Below are positions 1 to 7,039 of a DNA stretch of 12,138 nucleotides, piece after piece (position 1 is the first letter of the stretch; every line of letters starts with the position of its first letter). The notes under the pieces were generated by a model. That model searched no databases. It worked only from the letters and a program-made list of their open reading frames with translations, and had not been told where the DNA came from. Both the position numbers and the translations under genes were made by a program. Location of the stretch: contig NWUY0300006173.1 in NCBI GenBank assembly GCA_004151065.3, positions 52,587 through 64,724 of the forward strand, in the 5' to 3' direction. The stretch is from Larix sibirica (taxonomy: Eukaryota > Streptophyta > Pinopsida > Pinales > Pinaceae).

Positions 1-133
1 CCAGGTGTGTATTAGGCGGCAACAGTAAGTAATCACAACTTTTGAAACCCTCTAACTATTGGTCCCCATTTTAGGCAATGGTTATCAACAATTGATCTAT
101 TGTCGTAAATCATTGAGAATCAGTATCAAAGAA

Positions 134-145
134 ACTCTGATACCA
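134..145 (-). promoter_or_regulatory. Candidate primer-binding site of a Copia-type LTR retrotransposon
   Basis: The minus strand reads TGGTATCAGAGT, which matches 11 of 12 bases of the primer-binding site (complementary to initiator Met-tRNA) used by plant Copia elements. It directly follows ...TTTTATCA, an LTR-like end in CA. If real, an LTR lies to the right (from position 146 upward) and the element's interior runs off the left edge. No second LTR or polyprotein is visible, so the element cannot be confirmed. A 12-base match could arise by chance inside an intron. Confidence 0.42.
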
Positions 146-165
146 TGATAAAATTTCCAACCCTA

Positions 166-203
166 GATAACCTAAGTCACATGACACAATGACTTAGGTT
201 ATC
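166..203. repeat. Perfect 14-bp inverted repeat with 10-base loop
   Basis: The left arm GATAACCTAAGTCA (166-179) is the exact reverse complement of the right arm TGACTTAGGTTATC (190-203), with a 10-base loop between them. It would form a stable hairpin in DNA or RNA. It sits 20 bases from the candidate Copia primer-binding site, so it may belong to the end of that LTR. It could equally be a fragment of a small inverted-repeat element. It is not followed by a T-run, so it does not look like a terminator. Confidence 0.7.
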
Positions 204-372
204 ATCGATCTGGAGCTATGACATCATAACTGTGGTTCCATCTGCCTCACCACTATCAAATTATGGTTTGTTGAGCCTCATCACAGTTAATTATAATTAC
301 ACAATCAAAAAATTGTTCATGTGTCTCACCTGTAAGAAACTACTCAAAACCTGCAAGCGCACAAATACTTAC

Positions 373-428
373 CTAGTTGTTGACCAATGTCTCCATGGAA
401 GTAAATACTGCTACACAAGCAAATACCT
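373..428 (-). CDS. Tentative exon, possibly the next one of the PhoD-like gene
   Basis: On the minus strand, a 56-base segment is bounded by an acceptor (CCTACATTTAG) and a perfect donor (G|GTAAGT). It begins with the single base needed to complete the codon left open by the 727-848 exon. The reading frame stays open for 18 codons (GICLCSSIYFHGDIGQQL). In PhoD-like plant proteins, the stretch after the conserved DFLDE segment is a short Tyr/Ser-rich strand followed by a Gly-x-Gln turn, which this loosely resembles. The likeness is weak and a few expected residues are absent. It could be chance, or an older decayed exon. Confidence 0.25.
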
Positions 429-726
429 CTAAATGTAGGAATTTAGACAAATTCTTGGCCTGTTAGATAGATTCAGATAGATCGTACCCATACAGAAACA
501 AACCATTTAATTTAAGTAACCATTACTTCATCTGTCTTGTTTCTTTGATATCTTGACGCAAGCCGAATACTTAGTAGTTTAACACAGGGATGAAACACAG
601 AAATTAAGACAATAGCATGCATGAATTCTTTTTGGAAGTCTAAACATCGAATAGCATAACTTAGGGCATAAAAAAATCTTGCTGGCCAGTTTACATCTGC
701 CAGGATGTTTATAATATATATCTCAC
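429..726. other. Probable intron sequence, no gene seen
   Basis: This A+T-rich stretch lies between the secure PhoD-like exon and the tentative one. It has stops in all frames and no recognisable element. If both exons are real, it is a roughly 300-base minus-strand intron with donor GTGAGA at its right end. Confidence 0.4.
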
Positions 727-848
727 CTTAGACTATCTGGGGGTTCGTCCAAGAAATCTAGCATAAGTCTCTGGCTTATATTTTTGCCCTGGTACTCTTT
801 TCCGGCATCATTCAGTCCATAGTCATGATCATCCCACGTTCCTACAAC
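727..848 (-). CDS. Internal exon of a PhoD-like metallophosphatase (partial gene)
   Basis: The minus strand gives an uninterrupted 40-codon reading frame containing [16 protein letters not shown] and then [11 protein letters not shown]. The WDDHDYG-ND block is the signature metal-binding segment of plant PhoD-like (alkaline phosphatase D/calcineurin-like) phosphatases. In this family its Asp and His residues help hold the metal centre that hydrolyses phosphate esters. The exon has an acceptor (GAATTTTACAG) at its start and a donor (CTAAG|GTGAGA) at its end. It is 122 bases long, so it enters in phase 0 and leaves after two bases of a codon. No stop or frameshift is present, which suggests a functional or recently functional gene. 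The N-terminal exons should lie at higher coordinates and the C-terminal exons at lower ones. None was securely found, so introns must be long or this is a stray fragment. Confidence 0.82.
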
Positions 849-1151
849 CTGTAAAATTCATATATTACATTGTATGAAACCTAACAGGAAATACTCCACT
901 CATTGTGCCAAAGTCTATGTACTGCGAAAAAGGAAACCAAAGTAGTGCTGAAGTTAACTTGGAGCTTCCTTCAATGTTCCTTAGTTACAAACTATATATA
1001 ATACATGTAGTACATTAAATCACTTAGAAAATGGAACTATGAGAAGCATAACATGAAGAATATCAAGTAATACAAAGAAAAAATTAAAACAGAAATGGAA
1101 AAAATATATTTTAATTATGAAAGTTTTGGTAAATTTGTCAGTTAATCCAGT
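849..1151. other. A+T-rich non-coding stretch, probable intron
   Basis: This lies directly upstream of the PhoD-like exon on the minus strand. It begins with that exon's acceptor and pyrimidine tract. Stops are frequent in every frame and no repeat family or RNA gene is recognisable. Confidence 0.45.
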
Positions 1152-1159
1152 AAAGTTGG

Positions 1160-1339
1160 CAAATGTCCCATCCCCAAGGGTTAGCTCAAGTTGGGGAGCT
1201 CATAGTTTTGAGTCTTGACTCCCTTGATCCCCTCGGGGTTAGGTGCTTGGAACTTAGGCACAGGCAATTTACCCTGGTTACCACCTGTCGACAATGATAA
1301 AATCTCCGAGGGTTTCCCATGCATGATTACATGGAAAAA
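1160..1339 (+). mobile_element. tRNA-derived SINE (copy 1)
   Basis: This is about 180 bases, starting near CAAGGGTTAGCTCAAGTTGG, whose TTAGCTCAAGTTGG (1181-1194) matches an RNA polymerase III A box. It ends in ATGGAAAAAAAA. It is flanked by the 8-bp direct repeat AAAGTTGG (1152-1159 and 1340-1347), the expected target-site duplication of L1-type retroposition. The B box is poor: TTTGAGTCTTG lies only about 13 bases beyond the A box, so this copy may carry an internal deletion. Its head and its A-rich tail match the neighbouring reverse-strand copy. It is non-autonomous and would have depended on a LINE reverse transcriptase. Confidence 0.62.
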
Positions 1340-1347
1340 AAAGTTGG

Positions 1348-1451
1348 TCAACATATCCAATGATTGAAGCTGAAATTGTTACTGAGAACTTACAAATTAT
1401 TCAAGTAATAACAGACCAGAAACTAATACCAAGAATTGCTAAGAGAAGCAA
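1348..1451. other. Spacer between two convergent SINEs
   Basis: About 100 bases separate the A-rich tails of the two SINEs. An open plus-strand frame begins at 1360 but continues into the reverse-strand SINE, so it is not a credible gene. The segment is probably part of the original intron sequence into which the SINEs inserted. Confidence 0.4.
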
Positions 1452-1461
1452 AGGAACAATC

Positions 1462-1654
1462 GATTTATTTTTTTCCAAGGAAAACCTTGTAGGACCCCCT
1501 CCTGTTTCCCTGAATATCCGGATGGAGGGTGGCCCAACCACTAACCACCATAGTGACTGGTAACCCGAAGGGACTCTACCAGATCTGAACCTCTGGCGTA
1601 AATCAACATGCCTTGGGTAGATGGTTCAACCAATTGAGCTAACCCTTGCAGCTT
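1462..1654 (-). mobile_element. tRNA-derived SINE (copy 2, reverse strand)
   Basis: On the minus strand the element starts AAGCTGCAAGGGTTAGCTCAA. It shows an A box TTAGCTCAATTGG (1630-1642), a B-box-like GGTTCAGATCTGG (1579-1591) about 38 bases downstream, and an A-rich tail TTGGAAAAAAATAAATCG. This spacing is that of a tRNA promoter. The 10-bp direct repeat AGGAACAATC at 1452-1461 and 1655-1664 is a clean target-site duplication. The head (CAAGGGTTAGCTCAA), a shared CCC-TCGGG-GTT segment and the tail link it to copy 1 as one family. It is not a functional tRNA: no cloverleaf fits and the element is too long. Confidence 0.72.
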
Positions 1655-2449
1655 AGGAACAATCTTATATGTTAAAACTTAAAAGTACATAAAAAATGCC
1701 ATATGCTGTTCACTCAGCCCGGAAATAGATGTTTCTATACTATTCAGATACCTCTGATGAGTACAACATCTTGTACTTCTCCAGATGTTTATAGGCACGT
1801 TCCTTAAATAAACAGTAAAACATTCCTCTCATAGGCATAAAGGTATGAAAAGGTTACATGAGAAAGAAAAATGAAATATAAAAGCTTGTGGAGTAATGGA
1901 TATTATGAACCCTGGAATGAATAATAACCACAAAGGAAAGGAGGAAGCTATACGTAGCATGTACTATTGCCATGCCAAGCAAGGAATCAAATACAAAAGT
2001 TTAGACACTGTTTGTAACTCTTGAATGAGGCATCCTCATCTCAAATTAAAATAGCATTCTCTCAAATAAAGGGAGAGCGGATTGATCAGACAAGGTATCA
2101 TGATCATCAGATAACGTAACTTCCTACCATTCAGATAAATTTATCATTTTTTCCTTTTTCTATTTTCTTTTGAAGCTGAGTTTTTAGTGGACTATATACC
2201 TGATCTTGTGATTATTATTACAGTCAATATTTCTAATATTTTAATTATGAAGATTTGGACAGATCATCATTTATATTCATAATGCTCATGACTGCCTTGT
2301 TTTATACATTGATGAATGTCACTCCCCTTGCACTTTTTTTTATTTCTATTAAGTTTTAACTATCTCCATAAGCAGTTATTAGATGCTGAACTCAGGACAT
2401 ATGTATAATTGGAAATTCAGTTGAACTCCAGTATCCTAATAACCAGTAT
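1647..2449. repeat. Tandem repeat unit A (full, about 803 bp)
   Basis: It starts TGCAGCTTAGGAACAATC and ends just before the same string recurs at 2449. Its first half carries the exon-like segment also found in units B and C (minus strand, about 1745-1850). Its second half (about 1985-2435) matches about 3110-3538 of unit C. By eye it is clearly more diverged from B and C than those two are from each other, including one-base indels that break the reading frame. The left border lies within the head of SINE copy 2, so the duplication happened after that SINE inserted. Confidence 0.85.
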
Positions 2450-2780
2450 GCAGCTTAGGAACAATCTTATATGTTAAAAGAACATAAAAAAATGCCATAT
2501 GTTGTTCCCTCGGCCCAGAAATATATGTTTCTATACTATTTAGATACCTCTGATGAGTACTCCAACATCTTGTACTTCTCTAGATGTTTATAGGCACACT
2601 CCTTAAATAAACAGTAAAACATCCCTCTTATAGGCATAAGGTATGAAAAAGCTTCATGAGAAAGAAAATTGAAATATAAGGTTGTGGAGTAATGGATATT
2701 ATGAACTCTGGCAATGAAGAATGACCACAAAGGAAAGGAGGAAGATATACGTAGCATGTACTATTGCCATGCCAAGCAAG
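2449..2780. repeat. Tandem repeat unit B (truncated, about 331 bp)
   Basis: It shares its start (TGCAGCTTAGGAAC) with unit A but contains only the first half of the unit. At about 2780 the text jumps from GCCAAGCAAGGAAC straight to the start of unit C. The shared word AGGAAC at both places points to a microhomology-mediated deletion or slipped duplication. It is roughly 97% identical to the matching part of unit C (about nine substitutions counted by eye, plus a 7-base TAGTATT insertion in C). Confidence 0.85.
2536..2757 (-). other. Exon-like reading frame in repeat unit B
   Basis: The minus strand is open for 73 codons. Inside it, an exon-sized segment (about 2545-2655) is bounded by a pyrimidine-rich acceptor (TTTCTTTCTCATGAAG) and a possible donor (CAGAG|GTATCT). 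It reads MPIRGMFYCLFKECAYKHLE followed by KYKMLEYSSE. I do not recognise the product. The same frame is open in unit C and broken in unit A. It could be a duplicated exon of an unknown minus-strand gene, or chance openness in a recently copied repeat. Confidence 0.25.
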
Positions 2781-3538
2781 GAACAGTCTTATATGTTAAA
2801 AGAACATAAAAAAAAGTCATATGTTGTTCCCTCGGCCCAGAAATAGATGTTTCTATACTATTTAGTATTTAGATACCTCTGATGAGTACTCCAACATCTT
2901 GTACTTCTCTAGATGTTTATAGGCACGCTCCTTAAATAAACAGTAAACCATCCCTCTTATAGGTATGAGGTATGAAAAGGCTTCATGAGAAAGAAAATTG
3001 AAATATAAGGTTGTGGAGTAATGGATATTATGAACTCTGGCAATGAAGAATGACCACAAAGGAAAGGAGGAAGATATACGTAGCATGTACTATTGCCATG
3101 CCAAGCAAGGAACCAAATACAAAAGTTTAGACAGTGTTTGTAACTCTAGAATGATGCATCCTCATCTCAAATTAAACTGGCATTCTCTAAAATAAAGGGA
3201 GGATGGATTAATCAGACAAGGTATCATCAGGTAACATAGTTTCCTACCATTAAGATAAATTTATCAAATTTTCCTCTATTTCATTTCGAATCTGAATTTT
3301 TAGTAGACTATATACCTGACCTCATGATTATTATTACAGTCTGTTGTTATAATATTTTGATTATGAAGATTTGGACAAAACATCATGTATATTCATAATG
3401 CTCATGAATGCCTTGTTTTATACAAGGATGAATGTCACTCCCCTGGCACTTTTTTACTTCCATTTACCATCTCCATAAGAGGTTGGTAGATGCTGAATTC
3501 AGGACCTATAAAATTGGAAATTCAGTTGAACTCCAGTA
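2780..3538. repeat. Tandem repeat unit C (about 759 bp)
   Basis: It lacks the first eight bases of the unit but otherwise runs through both halves to ...CAGTTGAACTCCAGTA, where unit A's similarity also ends. The first half is nearly identical to unit B, while the second half matches 1985-2435 of unit A. The mosaic suggests an original two-copy array followed by a partial re-duplication. Confidence 0.85.
2862..3086 (-). other. Exon-like reading frame in repeat unit C
   Basis: This is the counterpart of the unit B frame, open for 74 codons with only a handful of amino-acid differences (for example MPIRGMF versus IPIRGMV, and ECAY versus ERAY). The possible splice borders are kept, and the 7-base insertion lies just outside the frame. 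No domain is recognised. Whether it is a real exon is unproven. Confidence 0.25.
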
Positions 3539-3783
3539 CTACGCTGTTGGGAGCGGGAGCGAAAAGCGAANTTACATCACATTAAATAATATGGGATGTT
3601 CTCTTCATTGCCTCAGGGTGCGGTGATAACAAATACATCACTTGCCACAAAAATTACATTTCTTAATCAAATGTATATACATTCAAGTACAAGTTTGGAA
3701 GTTTGAACATTCAATCGAAGATTCCAAATAAAAGCATGCAATGTATATAATGAGTAAACTCTAGTTAATGTTCAATTGCATAC
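3539..3783. other. Repeat/pseudogene junction with a G+C-rich patch and an ambiguous base
   Basis: Immediately after repeat unit C, the sequence turns briefly G+C-rich (GTTGGGAGCGGGAGCGAAAA, 3546-3565) and meets an N at 3571. It then returns to A+T-rich text up to the pseudogene's last visible splice donor. The patch resembles nothing else here and may mark an insertion, or an assembly join of uncertain quality. No gene is seen. Confidence 0.4.
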
Positions 3784-4640
3784 CTTCCCTAACTAAATCC
3801 TGAACATGATCTAATGATACCACAACATATTCAGTGTGCATCTCTTGCAATTTCATAATTGGATGAAGACCCTTCGGGTTAAGGGGGACATATTTCCACT
3901 GTTTCACATGTCCAACATTTCGGCATTTATCAATATCACATCCATCTGCATCGATGTAGGACTCGCAAAAGCATACATATTTTCTCATTTCTATGGAAAA
4001 TATGTTTCACGTGTCCTTACTCTGAATAAAGTTTAATTCCCTCCTCCCAGGTATTGTCTCACAATACCAAGGAATGGATCTACTCACATCGCCAATGGAA
4101 ACATTCCAAAAGAACCTACATCAAAATCAATGTATCAAATATACATTTCTCAACTAAGATGATGTTTAAAAGAACATTCAAAATGTGAGCTTCAACTACA
4201 CACCGTAGTCTCTTACCTGCGCACTGGCCTTTCCTTTTTCTGACCTTCATGTCCCAAATGCAATGCTCACCAATCAACTTCTTATACAGATGATTTGAGT
4301 CGAGTTGCACAATGACTCATTTGTTACCTTTAAGTGCTTGTTTCACACAAGCACCTGCACCATCATGATGGCACTTTCCGTTTCCTATTTCAAAAAAACT
4401 CCAAATATGTCGAACTCTTGTCTCTTTATGAAGGAAAATAAACCAGTAAAAAGAGAGTGCCAGTTTGAACTTCCTGCACACCCATCTGACCAAATCCAAT
4501 GTTCTATAAATGACACCCCATTCTTTCTAAATGATTAGTAAATCAACCCAAAGCAGTTTTGAACGAACAAAGTGTTATGGTCATGATAATCACTCACATA
4601 AAAACAATAGTCTTTAATCACATTGTGTTACTAAAGAGTG
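3784..4640 (-). pseudogene. Decayed multi-exon gene of an uncharacterised, transposon-like family
   Basis: Read on the minus strand, pieces of one protein appear in order. First comes DYCFYVSDYHDHNTLFVQ (about 4615-4560), then EHWIWSDGCAG (about 4505-4475). After a frameshift comes HIWSFFEIGNGKCHHDGAGA with a following Cys (about 4410-4345). An intron of about 101 bases follows (CAG|GTAAGAG at 4217, GATGTAG|G at 4116). The last exon (4115-3784) runs from FFWNVSIGDV through a Cys-rich CFCESYIDADGCDIDKC to GHVKQWKYVPLNPKGL and ends at a donor (GAAG|GTATGC). I recall, without a search, that the WSDGCAG and G-GKG-HDGAGAC motifs recur in uncharacterised, often multicopy ORFs of plants and animals. 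They may come from a DNA-transposon protein. Here several stops (one TGA from a likely CGA) and the frameshift make it a pseudogene. Confidence 0.6.
4116..4216 (-). other. Probable intron within the minus-strand pseudogene
   Basis: The donor GCGCAG|GTAAGAG and the acceptor TTTTGATGTAG|GTTC bound about 101 A+T-rich bases. Family-like coding text stands on both sides in the expected order. The presence of an intron argues against a processed retrocopy. Confidence 0.5.
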
Positions 4641-4899
4641 TTATCCCTACCATCAATGCTCACCTAAGCTTGTCTGTAGAAAACATGTACAAATATTGAC
4701 ACCTAGTCAGAGTGATAGTACTCACTCTTTATCTCAATATGGGGAGGAAATGTCTAGTTCTCAGCGAAGTCTACCATTGATAAGATTGTTCCTATCTCAA
4801 ATACCTCAAGAGAATGATTGAATTCAACAACTTGCCACTTGGACTTCTCGAAAATCCACCACCTAGCCATTACAAATCAACAAGTTGACCCTATATAAA

Positions 4900-5523
4900 T
4901 GAAATATAACTTGGATTTTTTTACAACTATGATTAAAAATATTTTTGAGGGCATAAACGCAAAGAACATAAATTATTTCAAATTGAGGAATCCCCACATG
5001 ATCCCCTTGAGGAAACTACCATTGAGACTCTCTCGGAATCTTAAGTGGAGGATACTATTCCCCCCTTGGAAGATTCTCTTGAAATTCCAGTACAAGAGGA
5101 GAAACCCCAAATCTCCCTCCGTGCTTTTTTAAGTTTCTCCACAGCTCAGACATTGAATTTGATCGTCTACATCAAGCACCAGAAATTCATTGTATTATTT
5201 GACAATGGAATCACCCATAATTTCATTCATCAGTGAGTGGATTAAGACAACCATTGTTATATCCACTCTATATCACATTTCTAAAGTATGATAAAAATGT
5301 GGATATGATGAAATGTGGTGGTCATTGTGAAAATGTGAATCTCCAAATGGGTGACTACCATCTCAAAACACTTGTTTTCACTATTTATATGGGTGGTTGT
5401 GATATAGTTATGGGGGTTGAATGGATTGATACTTTGGGTCCTGTCACCATGGGTATCTCTCCCATATTTACTCAAGATGGGCACGGACATAACCTACATC
5501 AACTTACCTCTGGTTCTCCTTAA
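4900..5523 (+). pseudogene. Gypsy gag C-terminus and aspartic protease, degenerate
   Basis: Around 4915-4960 the text reads GFFYNYD-stop-KYF-stop-GHKR. It has the spacing of a CCHC zinc knuckle in which the cysteines are gone and Gly-His remain. An acidic linker (EESPHDPLEE and similar, about 4985-5110) follows. The protease then reads IVYIKHQKFIVLFDNGITHN, with its catalytic Asp at 5201-5203 (DNG where DSG or DTG is usual). After a stop at about 5235, the protease C-terminal half continues as CENVNLQMGDYHLKT and GGCDIVMGVEWIDTLGPVTM in a different frame. Family proteases cleave the Gag-Pol polyprotein. This one cannot be made intact. Confidence 0.78.
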
Positions 5524-5659
5524 ATTATCTCCTCCTATTGTATGGATAAATTATTGAAGAAAGTCTACTCAGGTGTCAGTACTTAGTTTGTTTCCATCCA
5601 AGTCATGGGAAGCACACTATATGTTCGCCCTGACTTGCAATAGATTTTCTCCTAGTATC

Positions 5660-6900
5660 AATAGGTTTTTGAGGCACCAAAGGGTTTATCCCCATCCAGT
5701 GGGAACATGACCACGATATTCCATTAATACCAAGCGATCAACCTAACAACGATATTCCCTTATCGCCACCTTTTTGCACAAAAGAGTGAAATTGGAAAAA
5801 TGATTTAGGAATTATTTTAGGCCAACATCATTTGTCCCAACACGAGCCATTATTCCAAACCAATAGTTATGGTCCTCAAAAAGTAAGACACTTGGCACAT
5901 GTGTCCTGAATTTTGGGCTCTCAAAAAACTAACCATTACAGATAAATTATCTATTCATGTCATCAATGATCTCTTATGTGAGTTGCATGGAGCCAATTAT
6001 TCACCAAAGTTGACCTTCATTCAGGATACCATCGAATCCAAATGAAAGAGGTGGACATGCCCAAGACAACCTTCGACACTCATGAGGGTCATAGTTATGA
6101 GTTCTTAGTCATGCTCTTTGACCTATGCAAATCCCCATCCACTTTTCAAAGCCTCATGAAAATGATTTTTCACCCTTTCCTCCACCATTTTGTCCTAGTT
6201 TTCTTACCTGATATATTGGTCTACAACCCCACATAGGAAATCCACCTCAAGCATGTTGCTAATACCTTGCAATTATTACAAGATATCTAGTTATTTTTGA
6301 AACACTCCAATTGTTCTTTTGGGGTGCTTTATCTTGAATATTTGGGCCATATTGTGAGTAAGGATGGTGTACGAGTGGACCTCAATAAAGTGGAAGCTAT
6401 GTAGAACTAGTCCAGCCCCAAAATTCTCAAGATCTTAAGGGGGTTTCCCAAACTTATTGGCTAATACTAAAAGTTTTTGAAAATTTGTGGAAATATTGAA
6501 ACTCCTCTTACATCATTTCTAAAAACGAATTCTTTCACCCGAATGAGGCAATGGAGTAGGCCTTCGACTCCTTAAAGGATTATATATGAACTACACATGC
6601 TTTATCCATGCCAGATTTCACTAAGAATTTCATCTTAGATTGTGATTCCTATGGTCATGGCCTGGGAGTGGTATTACTACAAGATGGATGCCCATTAACA
6701 TTCACCAGTAAGCATCTCCGTGAGAGGGACTTTCAAAATTTCACCTATGAAAAATAAATGATGGCTATCCCTCATGATGTTGATACATGGCGACCATATT
6801 TAATTGAATGCAGTTTCCAAATCAAGAAAAACTGCCATAATATCAAGTATTTCTTGGAAAAATGGTTGTCTTCACCAGAGAAACATAAATGGTCACTAAT
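5660..6900 (+). pseudogene. Gypsy reverse transcriptase and RNase H, degenerate
   Basis: The pre-RT linker (about 5690-5790) leads into [20 protein letters not shown] (6006-6065) and [15 protein letters not shown]. The active-site region [12 protein letters not shown] follows, at about 6190-6224. The catalytic box there is FLPD (6201-6212) where active elements have Y/F-x-D-D, so the first Asp is lost. The thumb text (CSFGVLYLEYLGHIVSKDGV) is still clear at about 6310-6370. RNase H begins near 6630 with NFILDCDSYGHGLGVVLLQD, keeping its first Asp. A stop (TAA) falls at the Glu position of the TYEK motif near 6756. There are stops in every frame. Confidence 0.82.
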
Positions 6901-7039
6901 TTATTTGGTTATGATTGTGAGATCATATATAAGAATGTCACCACAATGTGGTGGAAAATTTGTTGTCTAGGAAATTTGAGGAGGGGGTTTCCTCTTTGCA
7001 TTTTCCTTACCATATCCACTGTGGCTCAATGAAGAACGC

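Noticed and set aside
232-432. Plus-strand open frame of 66 codons
   Set aside because: No recognisable domain. The splice-like signals and the tentative exon are on the opposite strand.
1175-1225. Possible tRNA gene
   Set aside because: Only an A-box-like word and a poor B box are present, no cloverleaf can be drawn, and the target-site duplications and A tail show a SINE.
1360-1563. Plus-strand open frame of 67 codons
   Set aside because: Its second half is the antisense of SINE copy 2, so it is a chimeric chance frame.
1647-3538. Direct repeats as a CRISPR array or satellite
   Set aside because: Units are hundreds of bases long, unequal and only three in number, in plant-like DNA. This is a segmental tandem duplication.
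3836-4036. Plus-strand open frame of 66 codons
   Set aside because: It is the antisense shadow of the minus-strand pseudogene's last exon.
5281-5490. Minus-strand open frame of 69 codons
   Set aside because: It is antisense to the clear gypsy protease C-terminal half.
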